Assembly: GCA_028869255.1 (NCBI GenBank)
Contig: CP110972.1
Span: forward strand, 2,485,001 to 2,549,000
DNA: 64,000 nucleotides
DNA from: Pseudomonas poae
GTDB taxonomy: Bacteria; Pseudomonadota; Gammaproteobacteria; Pseudomonadales; Pseudomonadaceae
Reading direction: 5' to 3'
The translations under genes were made by a program, and so were the position numbers. Position 1 is the stretch's first letter. Each line of letters starts with the position of its first letter. Below the pieces are notes generated by a model. It was not told the origin of the DNA, ran no database searches, and was given only the letters and a program-made list of their open reading frames with translations. Shown in pieces: positions 45,666 through 53,578 of the stretch.

Positions 45666-45790
45666 TCTTCGCTATTGCCAACATCCGCCGCTTCATCCAG
45701 ATCATTGAGCGGCACCTCTGCATCATCCATCAGCGAACCCGGGTCTTCATTGCCTGGGTCGTTGAGTTCTTCATCGAGTTCTTTTGACAT
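45656..45790 (-). CDS. Small very acidic protein (44 aa)
   Basis: The ATG at 45790 follows AGGAGA. The 44-residue product begins MSKELDEELNDPGNEDPG and ends EAADVGNSEDQD; about a third of residues are Asp or Glu. It is probably disordered, with no recognised family. The good ribosome site, biased composition and position just downstream (11 bp) of another small acidic gene support it being real. Its 3' end overlaps the antiporter gene. Confidence 0.6.
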   Translation of the reverse strand: MSKELDEELNDPGNEDPGSLMDDAEVPLNDLDEAADVGNSEDQD

Positions 45791-45801
45791 GACCGTCTCC
45801 T

Positions 45802-46014
45802 CTAACCGCCTTGGGTGTCGATATCAGCATCGGTTTCAGGCTTGGCCTCAGGCTCAGGCTTGAAGTCTGGACTGTAGTCGTTTTCCTTGGCCTTGGGGTC
45901 ACTCGCCGGTTTCGGATCTTTCGGCGCGTCGGCGGCAGTGCCGGGTGCCGGCTCGCCGCCGTCGATGGTCGGGTCGTTTCGGTTGCTGACTTGGGGATCG
46001 TTGTCTGTGCTCAT
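45802..46014 (-). CDS. Small disordered Pro/Asp/Lys-rich protein (70 aa)
   Basis: From ATG 46014 with GAGGTG upstream. The sequence is low-complexity and hydrophilic (APKDPKPASDPKAKEND) without hydrophobic core. No known family. It is probably co-transcribed with the 44-aa acidic gene that follows and perhaps the membrane protein gene before it. Such proteins are often stress-induced in Pseudomonas, but no function can be assigned here. Confidence 0.65.
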   Translation of the reverse strand: MSTDNDPQVSNRNDPTIDGGEPAPGTAADAPKDPKPASDPKAKENDYSPDFKPEPEAKPETDADIDTQGG

Positions 46015-46086
46015 GGGTCACCTCGGTTGAAAAACGCAGACTGCGTAAAGGTAAGGTCATGCGCGCACGGGCGAAGTTCCAATTGC

Positions 46087-46632
46087 TTAGGAACCCGGAT
46101 TGTCCACCTGGATATAAAACGCGTAGGCGCCCAGCAACACCCAGAACACCATGAACAGCCAGGGCGCGCGCATCGAGAACAGCAGCGACTTGCGATAGCC
46201 CTTGTGGGACGACTCCATCTCGGCAAACAGCGGCGATTCATCGTAGGCCATGCCCATCACCGGCTCGCTGCGCAGCAGTTCGCTTTGCTTGTAATGCCAG
46301 TGGTCGATGATTTCGTAGGCGGCACGAATGCCCGGCCAGGCGTTCAGGGAGCTGAGAATGCCAAGAAACGCCAGAAACACCGGCACCACCAGCGTGAACA
46401 GCTTGCCCCACTCCGGATTAAGGTTGCCCATGCCCGAAACAAACGCGATCACCAGGAATGACTGCGCCGTGAGGTAGGCGTCGGTGCGGTTGGCCAGAAT
46501 CGAGGTCTCATATTGGATCTCGCGGCGGTAGAAGTCCAAGCGGTCCTTGGGCGAGCCGAAGATCTTGGCGTTGTGTTCGCTGTGATCGGTCAGGTTCGCT
46601 TCCGGGGTGTCGGGTGAAATGATTCTGGGCAC
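46087..46632 (-). CDS. Hypothetical inner-membrane protein (181 aa)
   Basis: From GTG 46632 with GGAG 7 bases upstream. The protein has an N-terminal soluble helix (DRLDFYRREIQYETSILANR), a hydrophobic pair in the middle (YLTAQSFLVIAFVSGMG and LFTLVVPVFLAFLGILSSL), a loop, and a last membrane segment (PWLFMVFWVLLGAYAFYI). The family is not recognised by name; the layout resembles small SLATT-like or RipA-type membrane proteins. A longer frame upstream runs into the REPIN and is not translated. Confidence 0.65.
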   Translation of the reverse strand: MPRIISPDTPEANLTDHSEHNAKIFGSPKDRLDFYRREIQYETSILANRTDAYLTAQSFLVIAFVSGMGNLNPEWGKLFTLVVPVFLAFLGILSSLNAWPGIRAAYEIIDHWHYKQSELLRSEPVMGMAYDESPLFAEMESSHKGYRKSLLFSMRAPWLFMVFWVLLGAYAFYIQVDNPGS

Positions 46633-46754
46633 ATCCGTGCTCCGTGCTGGGCTGAGACCCTTTAGAAGAATCGCGGCACTGCGAAGTTCAGTTTGTTCGC
46701 GCACCAATTTAGAGCAGCTGTTGCCCACGTGATGAGCAGGCAGTGGGTGACAAG

Positions 46755-46849
46755 TGTGGCGAGCGGGCTTGCCCGCGTTGGGCTGCGTAGCGGCCCCAAA
46801 AAAAGCGGGAGCGCTGCGCACTCCAACGCGGGCAAGCCCGCTCGCCACA
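46755..46849. repeat. REPIN, inverted twin of the copy at 52.6 kb
   Basis: Inverted REP units flank a 40-50 bp spacer containing GGCTGCGTAGCGGCCCC followed by seven A residues and AGCGGGAGCGC. The whole element is the reverse complement of 52617-52709 except for one A in the A-run. Confidence 0.88.
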
Positions 46850-47085
46850 AATGCTCGCTCGCCACCGAGTAATCAGTGCCAACTGCCCATTCCGGCACAA
46901 GCATTGCTTTATCCATTCATCTGCCCGGATACAGGAGCATTCGTTACCCCCCGACCCAGAGCCGACCCCATAAGAAAGTAAGGACCAGGTCTGTTGGCAC
47001 CATCAGCCACGGGCTCATAAAAAAATGCGTTTTTTAAAGCGGCAGTGCCACCCCACGCACCCCTCGGCACTGACAAGGTACTGGA

Positions 47086-48495
47086 ATGGCTCGATCTTTC
47101 TTTGATGAAATGAATGATGCAAACGGCGAGTGCCGTGCGCACTATCAGGATTTCTCCCGCTGGCTGGCCAACACGCCGCCGGAACTGCTGGCCCAGCGTC
47201 GTCGCGAAGCCGATTTACTGTTCCATCGTGCGGGGATCACCTTCACCCTCTATGGCGACGAACAAGACACCGAGCGCCTGATCCCCTTCGACATCATCCC
47301 CCGCAGCATCCCCGCCAGTGAATGGAGCGTGATCGAACGCGGCTGCATCCAGCGGGTCAACGCGCTGAACATGTTCCTCGCCGATATCTACCACGACCAG
47401 CGCATCATCAAGGCCGGGATCATTCCAGCGGACCAGGTGCTGGGCAACGAGGGTTATCAGAAGGCCATGGTCGGCCTGGACCTGCACCGCGATATCTATT
47501 CGCACATCTCCGGGGTCGACCTGGTGCGCGATGGCGACGGCACCTATTACGTGCTCGAAGACAACCTGCGCACTCCCAGCGGCGTGAGCTACATGCTTGA
47601 AGACCGCAAGATGATGATGCGCCTGTTCCCCGAAGTGTTCGCCAAGCAGCGCATCGCACCGGTGGACCACTACCCCAACCTGCTGCTCAAAACCCTGAAA
47701 AGTTCCAGCCGCCTGGACAACCCCAATGTGGTGGTGCTGACCCCGGGCCGCTTTAACAGCGCGTTTTTCGAGCATGCGTTCCTGGCCCGGGAAATGGGCG
47801 TGGAACTGGTGGAAGGCGCCGACCTGTTCGTGCACGACCTCAAGGTATTCATGCGCACCACCGACGGGCCGAAGCCGGTGGACGTGATTTATCGGCGTAT
47901 CGACGACGCCTTCCTCGACCCGAAAGCCTTCAACCCCGACTCCATGCTTGGCGTGCCCGGCCTGGTGGCCGCCTACTGCGCCGGCAATGTGGTGCTGGCC
48001 AATGCCATCGGCACCGGCGTGGCTGATGACAAATCGATCTACCCCTACGTGCCGGCGATGATCAAGTTCTACCTGGATGAAGCGCCGATCCTGCAAAACG
48101 TGCCGACCTTCCAATGCCGCAAACCCGACGAGCTGTCCCATGTGCTGGCCAACCTGGCAGAGCTGGTGGTCAAGGAAACCCAAGGCTCCGGCGGCTACGG
48201 CATGCTGGTCGGCCCGGCCTCCACGGCCGCCGAAATCGAGGACTTCCGCCAACGCATCAAGGCACGCCCGCATGCGTACATCGCCCAACCGACCCTGAGC
48301 CTGTCCACCTGCCCCACCTTTGTCGAAAACGGCATCGCGCCCCGGCACATCGACCTGCGGCCCTTCGTGCTCTCGGGCAAGGAAACCCGCCTGGTCCCCG
48401 GCGGCCTCACACGGGTTGCCCTGCGTGAAGGTTCGTTGATCGTCAACTCGTCGCAAGGCGGCGGAACCAAGGACACCTGGGTGGTGGAGGGCTGA
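47086..48495 (+). CDS. Circularly permuted type-2 ATP-grasp protein
   Basis: This 469-aa protein belongs to the family of conserved proteins (DUF404/DUF407) with a circularly permuted ATP-grasp fold. Visible signatures include RGCIQRVNALNMFLADIYHD, YVLEDNLRTPSGVSYMLEDR and VVKETQGSGGYGMLVGP. These enzymes probably ligate amino acids or peptides in an ATP-dependent step; the substrate is unknown. It is followed 2 bp later by an alpha-E protein gene, its usual partner. Confidence 0.87.
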   Translation: MARSFFDEMNDANGECRAHYQDFSRWLANTPPELLAQRRREADLLFHRAGITFTLYGDEQDTERLIPFDIIPRSIPASEWSVIERGCIQRVNALNMFLADIYHDQRIIKAGIIPADQVLGNEGYQKAMVGLDLHRDIYSHISGVDLVRDGDGTYYVLEDNLRTPSGVSYMLEDRKMMMRLFPEVFAKQRIAPVDHYPNLLLKTLKSSSRLDNPNVVVLTPGRFNSAFFEHAFLAREMGVELVEGADLFVHDLKVFMRTTDGPKPVDVIYRRIDDAFLDPKAFNPDSMLGVPGLVAAYCAGNVVLANAIGTGVADDKSIYPYVPAMIKFYLDEAPILQNVPTFQCRKPDELSHVLANLAELVVKETQGSGGYGMLVGPASTAAEIEDFRQRIKARPHAYIAQPTLSLSTCPTFVENGIAPRHIDLRPFVLSGKETRLVPGGLTRVALREGSLIVNSSQGGGTKDTWVVEG

Positions 48496-48497
48496 GT

Positions 48498-49448
48498 ATG
48501 TTGAGTAGAACCGCCGCAGATCTGTATTGGATGTCCCGTTACCTGGAACGCGCCGAGAACCTGGCGCGCATGCTTGAAGTCAGTTATTCATTGTCCTTGA
48601 TGCCCCAGGCCGGGCGCAGCGATGGCCTGGACGAACTGGCGATGTCGTTGCTCAGCAGCGGCACCCTGGACAGTTACCTGGAACGCCACCAGACGCTGGA
48701 TGCCGAGCGCATGCTGCATTTCTTTGCCCTTGACGAAGAAAACCCCGCCAGCATCTACAACTGCCTGCGCGCCGCCCGCGGCAATGCCCACGCGGTGCGC
48801 GGGCGTATCACTGCCGACATGTGGGAAAACCTCAACGCCACCTGGCTGGAAATGCGCAGCATCGCCGCCGGCGGCCTGGCGCGGCATGGCATCAGCCACT
48901 TCTGTGATTGGGTCAAGCAGCGTTCGCACCTGTTTCGTGGCGCCACTTCCGGCACCATCATGCGCAATGACGCCTATCGGTTTATCCGCCTGGGCACCTT
49001 TGTCGAACGCGCAGACAACACCTTGCGCCTGCTGGATGCGCGCTATGAGATGTTTGGCGAGGAATCGGAAGAGGTCAGCGACCTGTCCGCCCGCGGCTAC
49101 TACCAGTGGAGCGCCCTGCTCCGTGCACTGTCATCGTTCGAGGCCTACACCGAGCTGTACCCGAATGCACTGAATGCGCGCTCGGTGTCGGAGCTGCTGC
49201 TGTTGCGCAGCGATGTGCCGCGTTCGTTGCATGCGTGCATCGAGGAGTTGAGCCATATCCTCGCAGACCTGCCCGGTAGCTATGGGCGTGAGGCGCAGCG
49301 CCTGGCCGCAGAGTTTGAAGCGCGGCTGAGGTACACGGGCATCGATGAGATTCTCGAAGACGGTCTGCACAGCCGTCTGACGGAATTCATCGACACCGTG
49401 CGGGAACTGGCGCGGGCGATACACAGCTCCTACCTGGAAGTGGTCTGA
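48498..49448 (+). CDS. Alpha-E domain protein (DUF403)
   Basis: This 316-aa all-helical protein starts MLSRTAADLYWMSRYLERAE and has the alpha-E features NARAARGNAHAVRGRITADMW-like and FVERADNTLRLLDARYEM. It is nearly always encoded with an ATP-grasp ligase and often a transglutaminase, implying a peptide-tagging or peptide-forming pathway. Here no transglutaminase follows; the next gene is convergent msrA. Confidence 0.85.
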   Translation: MLSRTAADLYWMSRYLERAENLARMLEVSYSLSLMPQAGRSDGLDELAMSLLSSGTLDSYLERHQTLDAERMLHFFALDEENPASIYNCLRAARGNAHAVRGRITADMWENLNATWLEMRSIAAGGLARHGISHFCDWVKQRSHLFRGATSGTIMRNDAYRFIRLGTFVERADNTLRLLDARYEMFGEESEEVSDLSARGYYQWSALLRALSSFEAYTELYPNALNARSVSELLLLRSDVPRSLHACIEELSHILADLPGSYGREAQRLAAEFEARLRYTGIDEILEDGLHSRLTEFIDTVRELARAIHSSYLEVV

Positions 49449-49474
49449 GACAGCCACATTGGGAGGTGTGGTGT

Positions 49475-50170
49475 TTATTGGTTTTTGACCAGCACGGGCT
49501 CTGCGCGGTACTGGTCGGGGAACAGCTTTTTCAGCTGCGCTACTTTGGGTAAATCATTGATCACGATATACGGGTAAGACGGGTTCTCGGTAAGGAAGTC
49601 CTGATGGTAGGACTCCGCCGGGTAAAACGCCTTGCCCACCTCGACCTTGGTCACAATCGGCTTGTCGAAGGTTTTTGCCGCGTCCAACTGGACGATATAG
49701 GCCTGGGCGACTTTTTGCTGCTCGGCATTCTGCGCGAAGATTTCCGAACGGTACTGGGTGCCGGTGTCCGGGCCCTGGCGGTTGAGTTCAGTGGGGTCGT
49801 GGGCCACCGAGAAGTAGATCTGCAACAGCTTGCCGTAGCTGACTTTGCTGGGGTCGTAGGTGATAGACACCGACTCGGCGTGGCCGGTGGTGCCTTCGCT
49901 CACAGCCTCGTACTGGGCGGTATTGGCCGCGCCGCCGCCGTAGCCGGAGACGGCGTTTTTAACCCCCTGCACATGCTGGAACACCCCTTGCACGCCCCAG
50001 AAGCAGCCACCGGCGAACACGGCGGTTTGCAGGTTGCCGGGCTCGGCGGGCAGGTCTAACGCGGGCGGCGCGATCGTCACGGCGTCGTCGGCGGCGCCGA
50101 ACGTGAAGGCTGGGCTTTGGCCGATGAACGCGGCAAAAGCCAGAGCGGGTAAGATCTTGAGCAGTTTCAT
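49475..50170 (-). CDS. msrA: Exported peptide-methionine (S)-S-oxide reductase MsrA
   Basis: From ATG 50170 the product is 231 aa with a signal peptide (MKLLKILPALAFAAFIGQSPA), unlike cytoplasmic MsrA. The catalytic Cys56 is in AGGCFWGVQG; other family parts are GYGGG, EAVSEGTTGHAE and YHQDFL. It reduces methionine-S-sulfoxide in periplasmic proteins. Electrons would come from the thiol-transfer protein DipZ encoded upstream, and MsrB handles the other diastereomer. Confidence 0.88.
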   Translation of the reverse strand: MKLLKILPALAFAAFIGQSPAFTFGAADDAVTIAPPALDLPAEPGNLQTAVFAGGCFWGVQGVFQHVQGVKNAVSGYGGGAANTAQYEAVSEGTTGHAESVSITYDPSKVSYGKLLQIYFSVAHDPTELNRQGPDTGTQYRSEIFAQNAEQQKVAQAYIVQLDAAKTFDKPIVTKVEVGKAFYPAESYHQDFLTENPSYPYIVINDLPKVAQLKKLFPDQYRAEPVLVKNQ

Positions 50171-50196
50171 TGCAGTCACTCCAGAACGCGGTCGAA

Positions 50197-50286
50197 TGTG
50201 GGAGCGGGCTTGCTCGCGAAAGCGGTGTTTCAGCTAATGCATTGGGTGACTGATTCACCGCATTCGCGAGCAAGCCCGCTCCCACA
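50197..50286. repeat. REP pair between msrA and dipZ
   Basis: TGTGGGAGCGGGCTTGCTCGCGAA and its inverted copy TTCGCGAGCAAGCCCGCTCCCACA flank about 40 bp. This is a second REP class, different at the core from the GCGAGCGGGCTTGCCCGCG class. It may act as an attenuator within the operon. Confidence 0.85.
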
Positions 50287-50315
50287 TTGATTGGGTTTTC
50301 AAGCCATAAAATCAG

Positions 50316-52058
50316 TTAGCCAAAGGTGAAGGCATAGGCCGACACGTGCGGGTCGAGAAATTCGATGCTGAACGTGCGGTCCTTCACTGCACCTGGCTGA
50401 CGCACCAGCTGGTACAGGCGTTGCTCGGTAACGGTGCCGCTGCCATCCGGGGCCACGTCGGTGCCGTGGGCATCGCCGGGGGCCTGGCCATCAATCGTCA
50501 CCTTGAAACGCACCGGCTTGCCATCCGCGCCGGGGCCCAGCACCAGGTGCAGGTCGCGGGCATGAAAGCGGTAGACGACGCGCCCGCCGGCCTGATCGAG
50601 GGTGGCTTGCTGGCCGCCGACGTTCCAGTGGCCTTCCAGCGTCCAGTTGTTCAAGGCCAGGTTGCCGGCTGCCGGGTAGTTCGCGACTGTGTCGGTGGCC
50701 AGGGTGGCAGTGGTGACGAAGTTTTCGGCACGCTGGAAGCCCAGGTAGGTTTCCGGCGATTGCACTTCATGAGTGTCCGGCGCCTGCTGTACGCCTGTGG
50801 CGTCGGCTTCAATCAGGCCACCTGCGACGTTCTTTGCGCCAGCTTCACGTAACAGCTGCTGGATTACCCGCTCCGACTCGGCATAGTCGCCCTCGCCAAA
50901 GTGGTGATAGCGAATCTGGCCCTTGGCATCGGCAAAGTAATGCGCCGGCCAGTACTGGTTGTTGAAGGCGCGCCAGACCTTGTAGTTGTTGTCGATGGCC
51001 ACCGGGTAAGTAATACCCAGGTCTTTCATCGCCTGGGTGACGTTGCTTACGTCGCGTTCAAAGGCGAACTCCGGCGCGTGCACGCCAATCACCACCAAAC
51101 CCTGGTCGTGGTACTTCTGGGCCCAGGCTTTTACATACGGCAAGCTGCGCAGGCAGTTGATGCAGGAGTAGGTCCAGAAATCCACCAGCACCACCTTGCC
51201 CTTGAGCGCTTCGGCGGTCAGCGGCGGGCTGTTGAGCCATTGCACGGCGCCGTCCAGCGATGGCAACGCACCTTCGACCGGCAGCGCGTCGCTGTGGCTG
51301 ACGGCGGCCATCATCGCCCCGCCCTTTGGCTGCGGTTTGGCGTTGAGCTTATCCACCAGGCTTTGTTCCAGGCCACCAGTGGACGCGGTCGACAGCCGCG
51401 CCAGCACGCCAGTATCCAGGCCCAGGGCGATTGCCGCGACGCCGGCCAGCATCAATGCGCCCAGGCCACGGCGCAGCCATTCTCCGGCGCCGAGGGAACG
51501 CTTCATCAAACCGAAGACTTTACCGCCGACCAGCAACGCCAGCGCGAGGGAGGTGGCAGCACCGGCGGCGTAGGCCAGCAACAGCAAGGTAGTACCGATG
51601 CTGGCGCCCTGCAGCGCGGCGCCGGTCAGCACCAACCCGAGAATGGGCCCGGCGCAGGGAGCCCAAAGCAGCCCTGTGGCCACGCCGATCAGAAACGAGG
51701 CGCCCGGCCGTGGCCTGGCGTCGGCCCCGGCGGCTTCCGACAGGCGACTGCCGGCAGCCACCAACGGGCGCGTCAGGCGCTCGGACAACTGCGGCAACAG
51801 GAGCGTGAGTCCGAACAGGGCCACGCACAGCAACGCGAGCCAACGCCCGTATTGATTGACTTGCACCACCCAGCCGCCGCCCACCGCCGCCAGCGAGGCG
51901 ACCAGGGCAAATGTCACCGCCATGCCCGCTAACAGCGGCAAGCCACTGCGCAAAAACGGCTGCCCGGTGCGAGCGAAGACAAAAGGCAGAACAGGCAGGA
52001 TGCACGGACTGACGATTGTCAGCACGCCGCCCAGGTACGCGAGAACCAGAAGCCACAT
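50316..52058 (-). CDS. dipZ: DipZ-type thiol-disulfide transfer protein (CcdA-thioredoxin fusion)
   Basis: From ATG 52058 (GGAAGA upstream) the product is 580 aa. Residues 1-240 are a CcdA-like membrane domain with VLTIVSPCILPVLPFVFAR and GLLWAPCAGPILG, each with the electron-carrying Cys. Then comes a thioredoxin-like domain with the CxxC in FWTYSCINCLRSLPYVK, and a C-terminal beta-rich DipZ domain. It carries electrons from cytoplasmic thioredoxin to the periplasm. Between msrB and msrA, it is the obvious reductant supplier for both. Confidence 0.88.
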   Translation of the reverse strand: MWLLVLAYLGGVLTIVSPCILPVLPFVFARTGQPFLRSGLPLLAGMAVTFALVASLAAVGGGWVVQVNQYGRWLALLCVALFGLTLLLPQLSERLTRPLVAAGSRLSEAAGADARPRPGASFLIGVATGLLWAPCAGPILGLVLTGAALQGASIGTTLLLLAYAAGAATSLALALLVGGKVFGLMKRSLGAGEWLRRGLGALMLAGVAAIALGLDTGVLARLSTASTGGLEQSLVDKLNAKPQPKGGAMMAAVSHSDALPVEGALPSLDGAVQWLNSPPLTAEALKGKVVLVDFWTYSCINCLRSLPYVKAWAQKYHDQGLVVIGVHAPEFAFERDVSNVTQAMKDLGITYPVAIDNNYKVWRAFNNQYWPAHYFADAKGQIRYHHFGEGDYAESERVIQQLLREAGAKNVAGGLIEADATGVQQAPDTHEVQSPETYLGFQRAENFVTTATLATDTVANYPAAGNLALNNWTLEGHWNVGGQQATLDQAGGRVVYRFHARDLHLVLGPGADGKPVRFKVTIDGQAPGDAHGTDVAPDGSGTVTEQRLYQLVRQPGAVKDRTFSIEFLDPHVSAYAFTFG

Positions 52059-52093
52059 GGGATCTTCCCTTATACAAATAGATAGGCATCGGC

Positions 52094-52594
52094 TTAAGCC
52101 GCGGTAAACGTCATGGCTGCGCCATTCATGCAATAGCGCAGGCCGGTGGGTGCAGGGCCGTCATCGAACACGTGCCCTTGGTGGCCGCCACAGCGACGGC
52201 AGTGGATTTCTTTGCGCACCACGCCATAGGAGGTGTCGGTACGGCTGGACACCGCGTGGTCCAGCGGCTGCCAGAAACTCGGCCAGCCGGTGTGGCTGTC
52301 AAACTTGGTAGCCGAGGAGAACAGCGCCAGCGCGCAGCCGGCGCACGCAAAGGTGCCGGCGCGGTGTTCGTCGTTAAGGGCGCTGGTGTAGGGGCGCTCG
52401 GTCCCCTCCTCGCGCAGGATGCTGTACTGCTCGGCGCTCAGCAGGCTGCGCCATTGGGCGTCGGTGTGGCTGACCTCGAAGGCCTCGGCGGCCTCCGCCT
52501 CGGTGATCACGTTGGGCTGCTTCAACAGGCCGCCAGCCAGGACGGCGACACCCAGGCCGCCGCCGGCCAGCAGTATTTGTCGACGTGAGTACAT
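52094..52594 (-). CDS. msrB: Tat-exported peptide-methionine (R)-S-oxide reductase MsrB
   Basis: From ATG 52594 (GAGGAG upstream) the product is 166 aa. It begins MYSRRQILLAGGGLGVAVLA, a twin-arginine signal. The MsrB fold follows with Zn-binding CAGC and CRRC pairs, GWPSFWQPLD, and catalytic Cys in LRYCMNGAAM. It reduces methionine-R-sulfoxide. First gene of the msrB-dipZ-msrA group; a REPIN lies directly upstream. Confidence 0.9.
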   Translation of the reverse strand: MYSRRQILLAGGGLGVAVLAGGLLKQPNVITEAEAAEAFEVSHTDAQWRSLLSAEQYSILREEGTERPYTSALNDEHRAGTFACAGCALALFSSATKFDSHTGWPSFWQPLDHAVSSRTDTSYGVVRKEIHCRRCGGHQGHVFDDGPAPTGLRYCMNGAAMTFTAA

Positions 52595-52616
52595 GGGGTT
52601 CTCCTCATTTGATCCC

Positions 52617-52709
52617 GTGGCGAGCGGGCTTGCCCGCGTTGGAGTGCGCAGCGCTCCCGCTTTTTTGGGGCCGCTACGCAGCCCAACGCGGGCAAGCCCG
52701 CTCGCCACA
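52617..52709. repeat. REPIN, inverted twin of the copy at 46.8 kb
   Basis: REP units in opposite orientation flank a spacer with GCGCTCCCGC, six T residues and GGGGCCGCTACGC. Near-perfect reverse complement of 46755-46849. It separates msrB from a divergent two-component operon. Confidence 0.88.
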
Positions 52710-52867
52710 AGCTCCGCTTGCCACAGGGGCCGTGCTCGGTTTGGTAATGGGGTTATCGTGCGCGTTGGGCGGTCGCGGAATCCTCACGCAGAGTTAAACA
52801 ATTCGTGATAACTACACTGTGGCAAAAGCCGCACAATGCGCGCACTACAAGCGAAGGTTTCTCTTAC

Positions 52868-53578
52868 ATGGATCAGCCCAAACGTGTCCTGGTGGTCGAG
52901 GACGATGCGCATATTGCCGACCTGATTTGCCTGCACCTGCGTGACGAGCAGTTTGAGGTGGTGCACAGCGCCGACGGCAACGAAGGGCTGCGCCTGCTGG
53001 AACAAGGCGGCTGGGATGCGCTGATCCTCGACCTGATGCTGCCCGGCGTCGACGGCCTGGAAATTTGCCGCCGCGCCCGCGCCATGACGCGCTACACGCC
53101 GATCATTATCACCAGTGCGCGCTCCAGCGAATTGCACCGCATCCTGGGCCTGGAGCTGGGCGCGGACGACTACCTGGCCAAACCGTTTTCGATGCCGGAG
53201 CTGGTGGCGCGGGTCAAGGCCCTGCTACGCCGGGTCGATGCCATGGCGCGCAATTTGAAGATGGACGCCGGCAGCCTGGACCTTGGCCAGTTGTTCATCA
53301 ACCCGCTGACCCGCGACGCGACCCTGCAAGGTCAGCGGCTGGACCTCACACCACGGGAATTCGACCTGCTGTACTTCTTCGCCCGCCAACCCGGCAAGGT
53401 GTTCTCGCGCATGGACTTGCTCAACGCCGTGTGGGGCTACAGCCATGAAGGCTATGAACACACGGTCAATACCCATATCAACCGCCTGCGCGCCAAAGTT
53501 GAAAGCGACCCGGCCAACCCGGCGCGCATCCTTACGGTATGGGGCCGGGGATATAAATTTGCCGAGGGCCCAGCATGA
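52868..53578 (+). CDS. OmpR-family response regulator
   Basis: From ATG 52868 the product is 236 aa: a receiver domain (VVEDDAHIAD, phospho-Asp in LILDLMLPGVDG, Lys in YLAKPFSMPEL) and a winged helix-turn-helix (LTPREFDLLYFFARQPGKVF...NTHINRLRAKVE). It overlaps the sensor kinase gene by 4 bp. It is divergent from msrB, so control of envelope methionine repair is possible but not demonstrated. Confidence 0.88.
   Translation: MDQPKRVLVVEDDAHIADLICLHLRDEQFEVVHSADGNEGLRLLEQGGWDALILDLMLPGVDGLEICRRARAMTRYTPIIITSARSSELHRILGLELGADDYLAKPFSMPELVARVKALLRRVDAMARNLKMDAGSLDLGQLFINPLTRDATLQGQRLDLTPREFDLLYFFARQPGKVFSRMDLLNAVWGYSHEGYEHTVNTHINRLRAKVESDPANPARILTVWGRGYKFAEGPA

Noticed and set aside
45802..46461. 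216-codon forward frame covering the small acidic gene and membrane protein
   Set aside because: It has no homology and is antisense to two genes with good ribosome sites.
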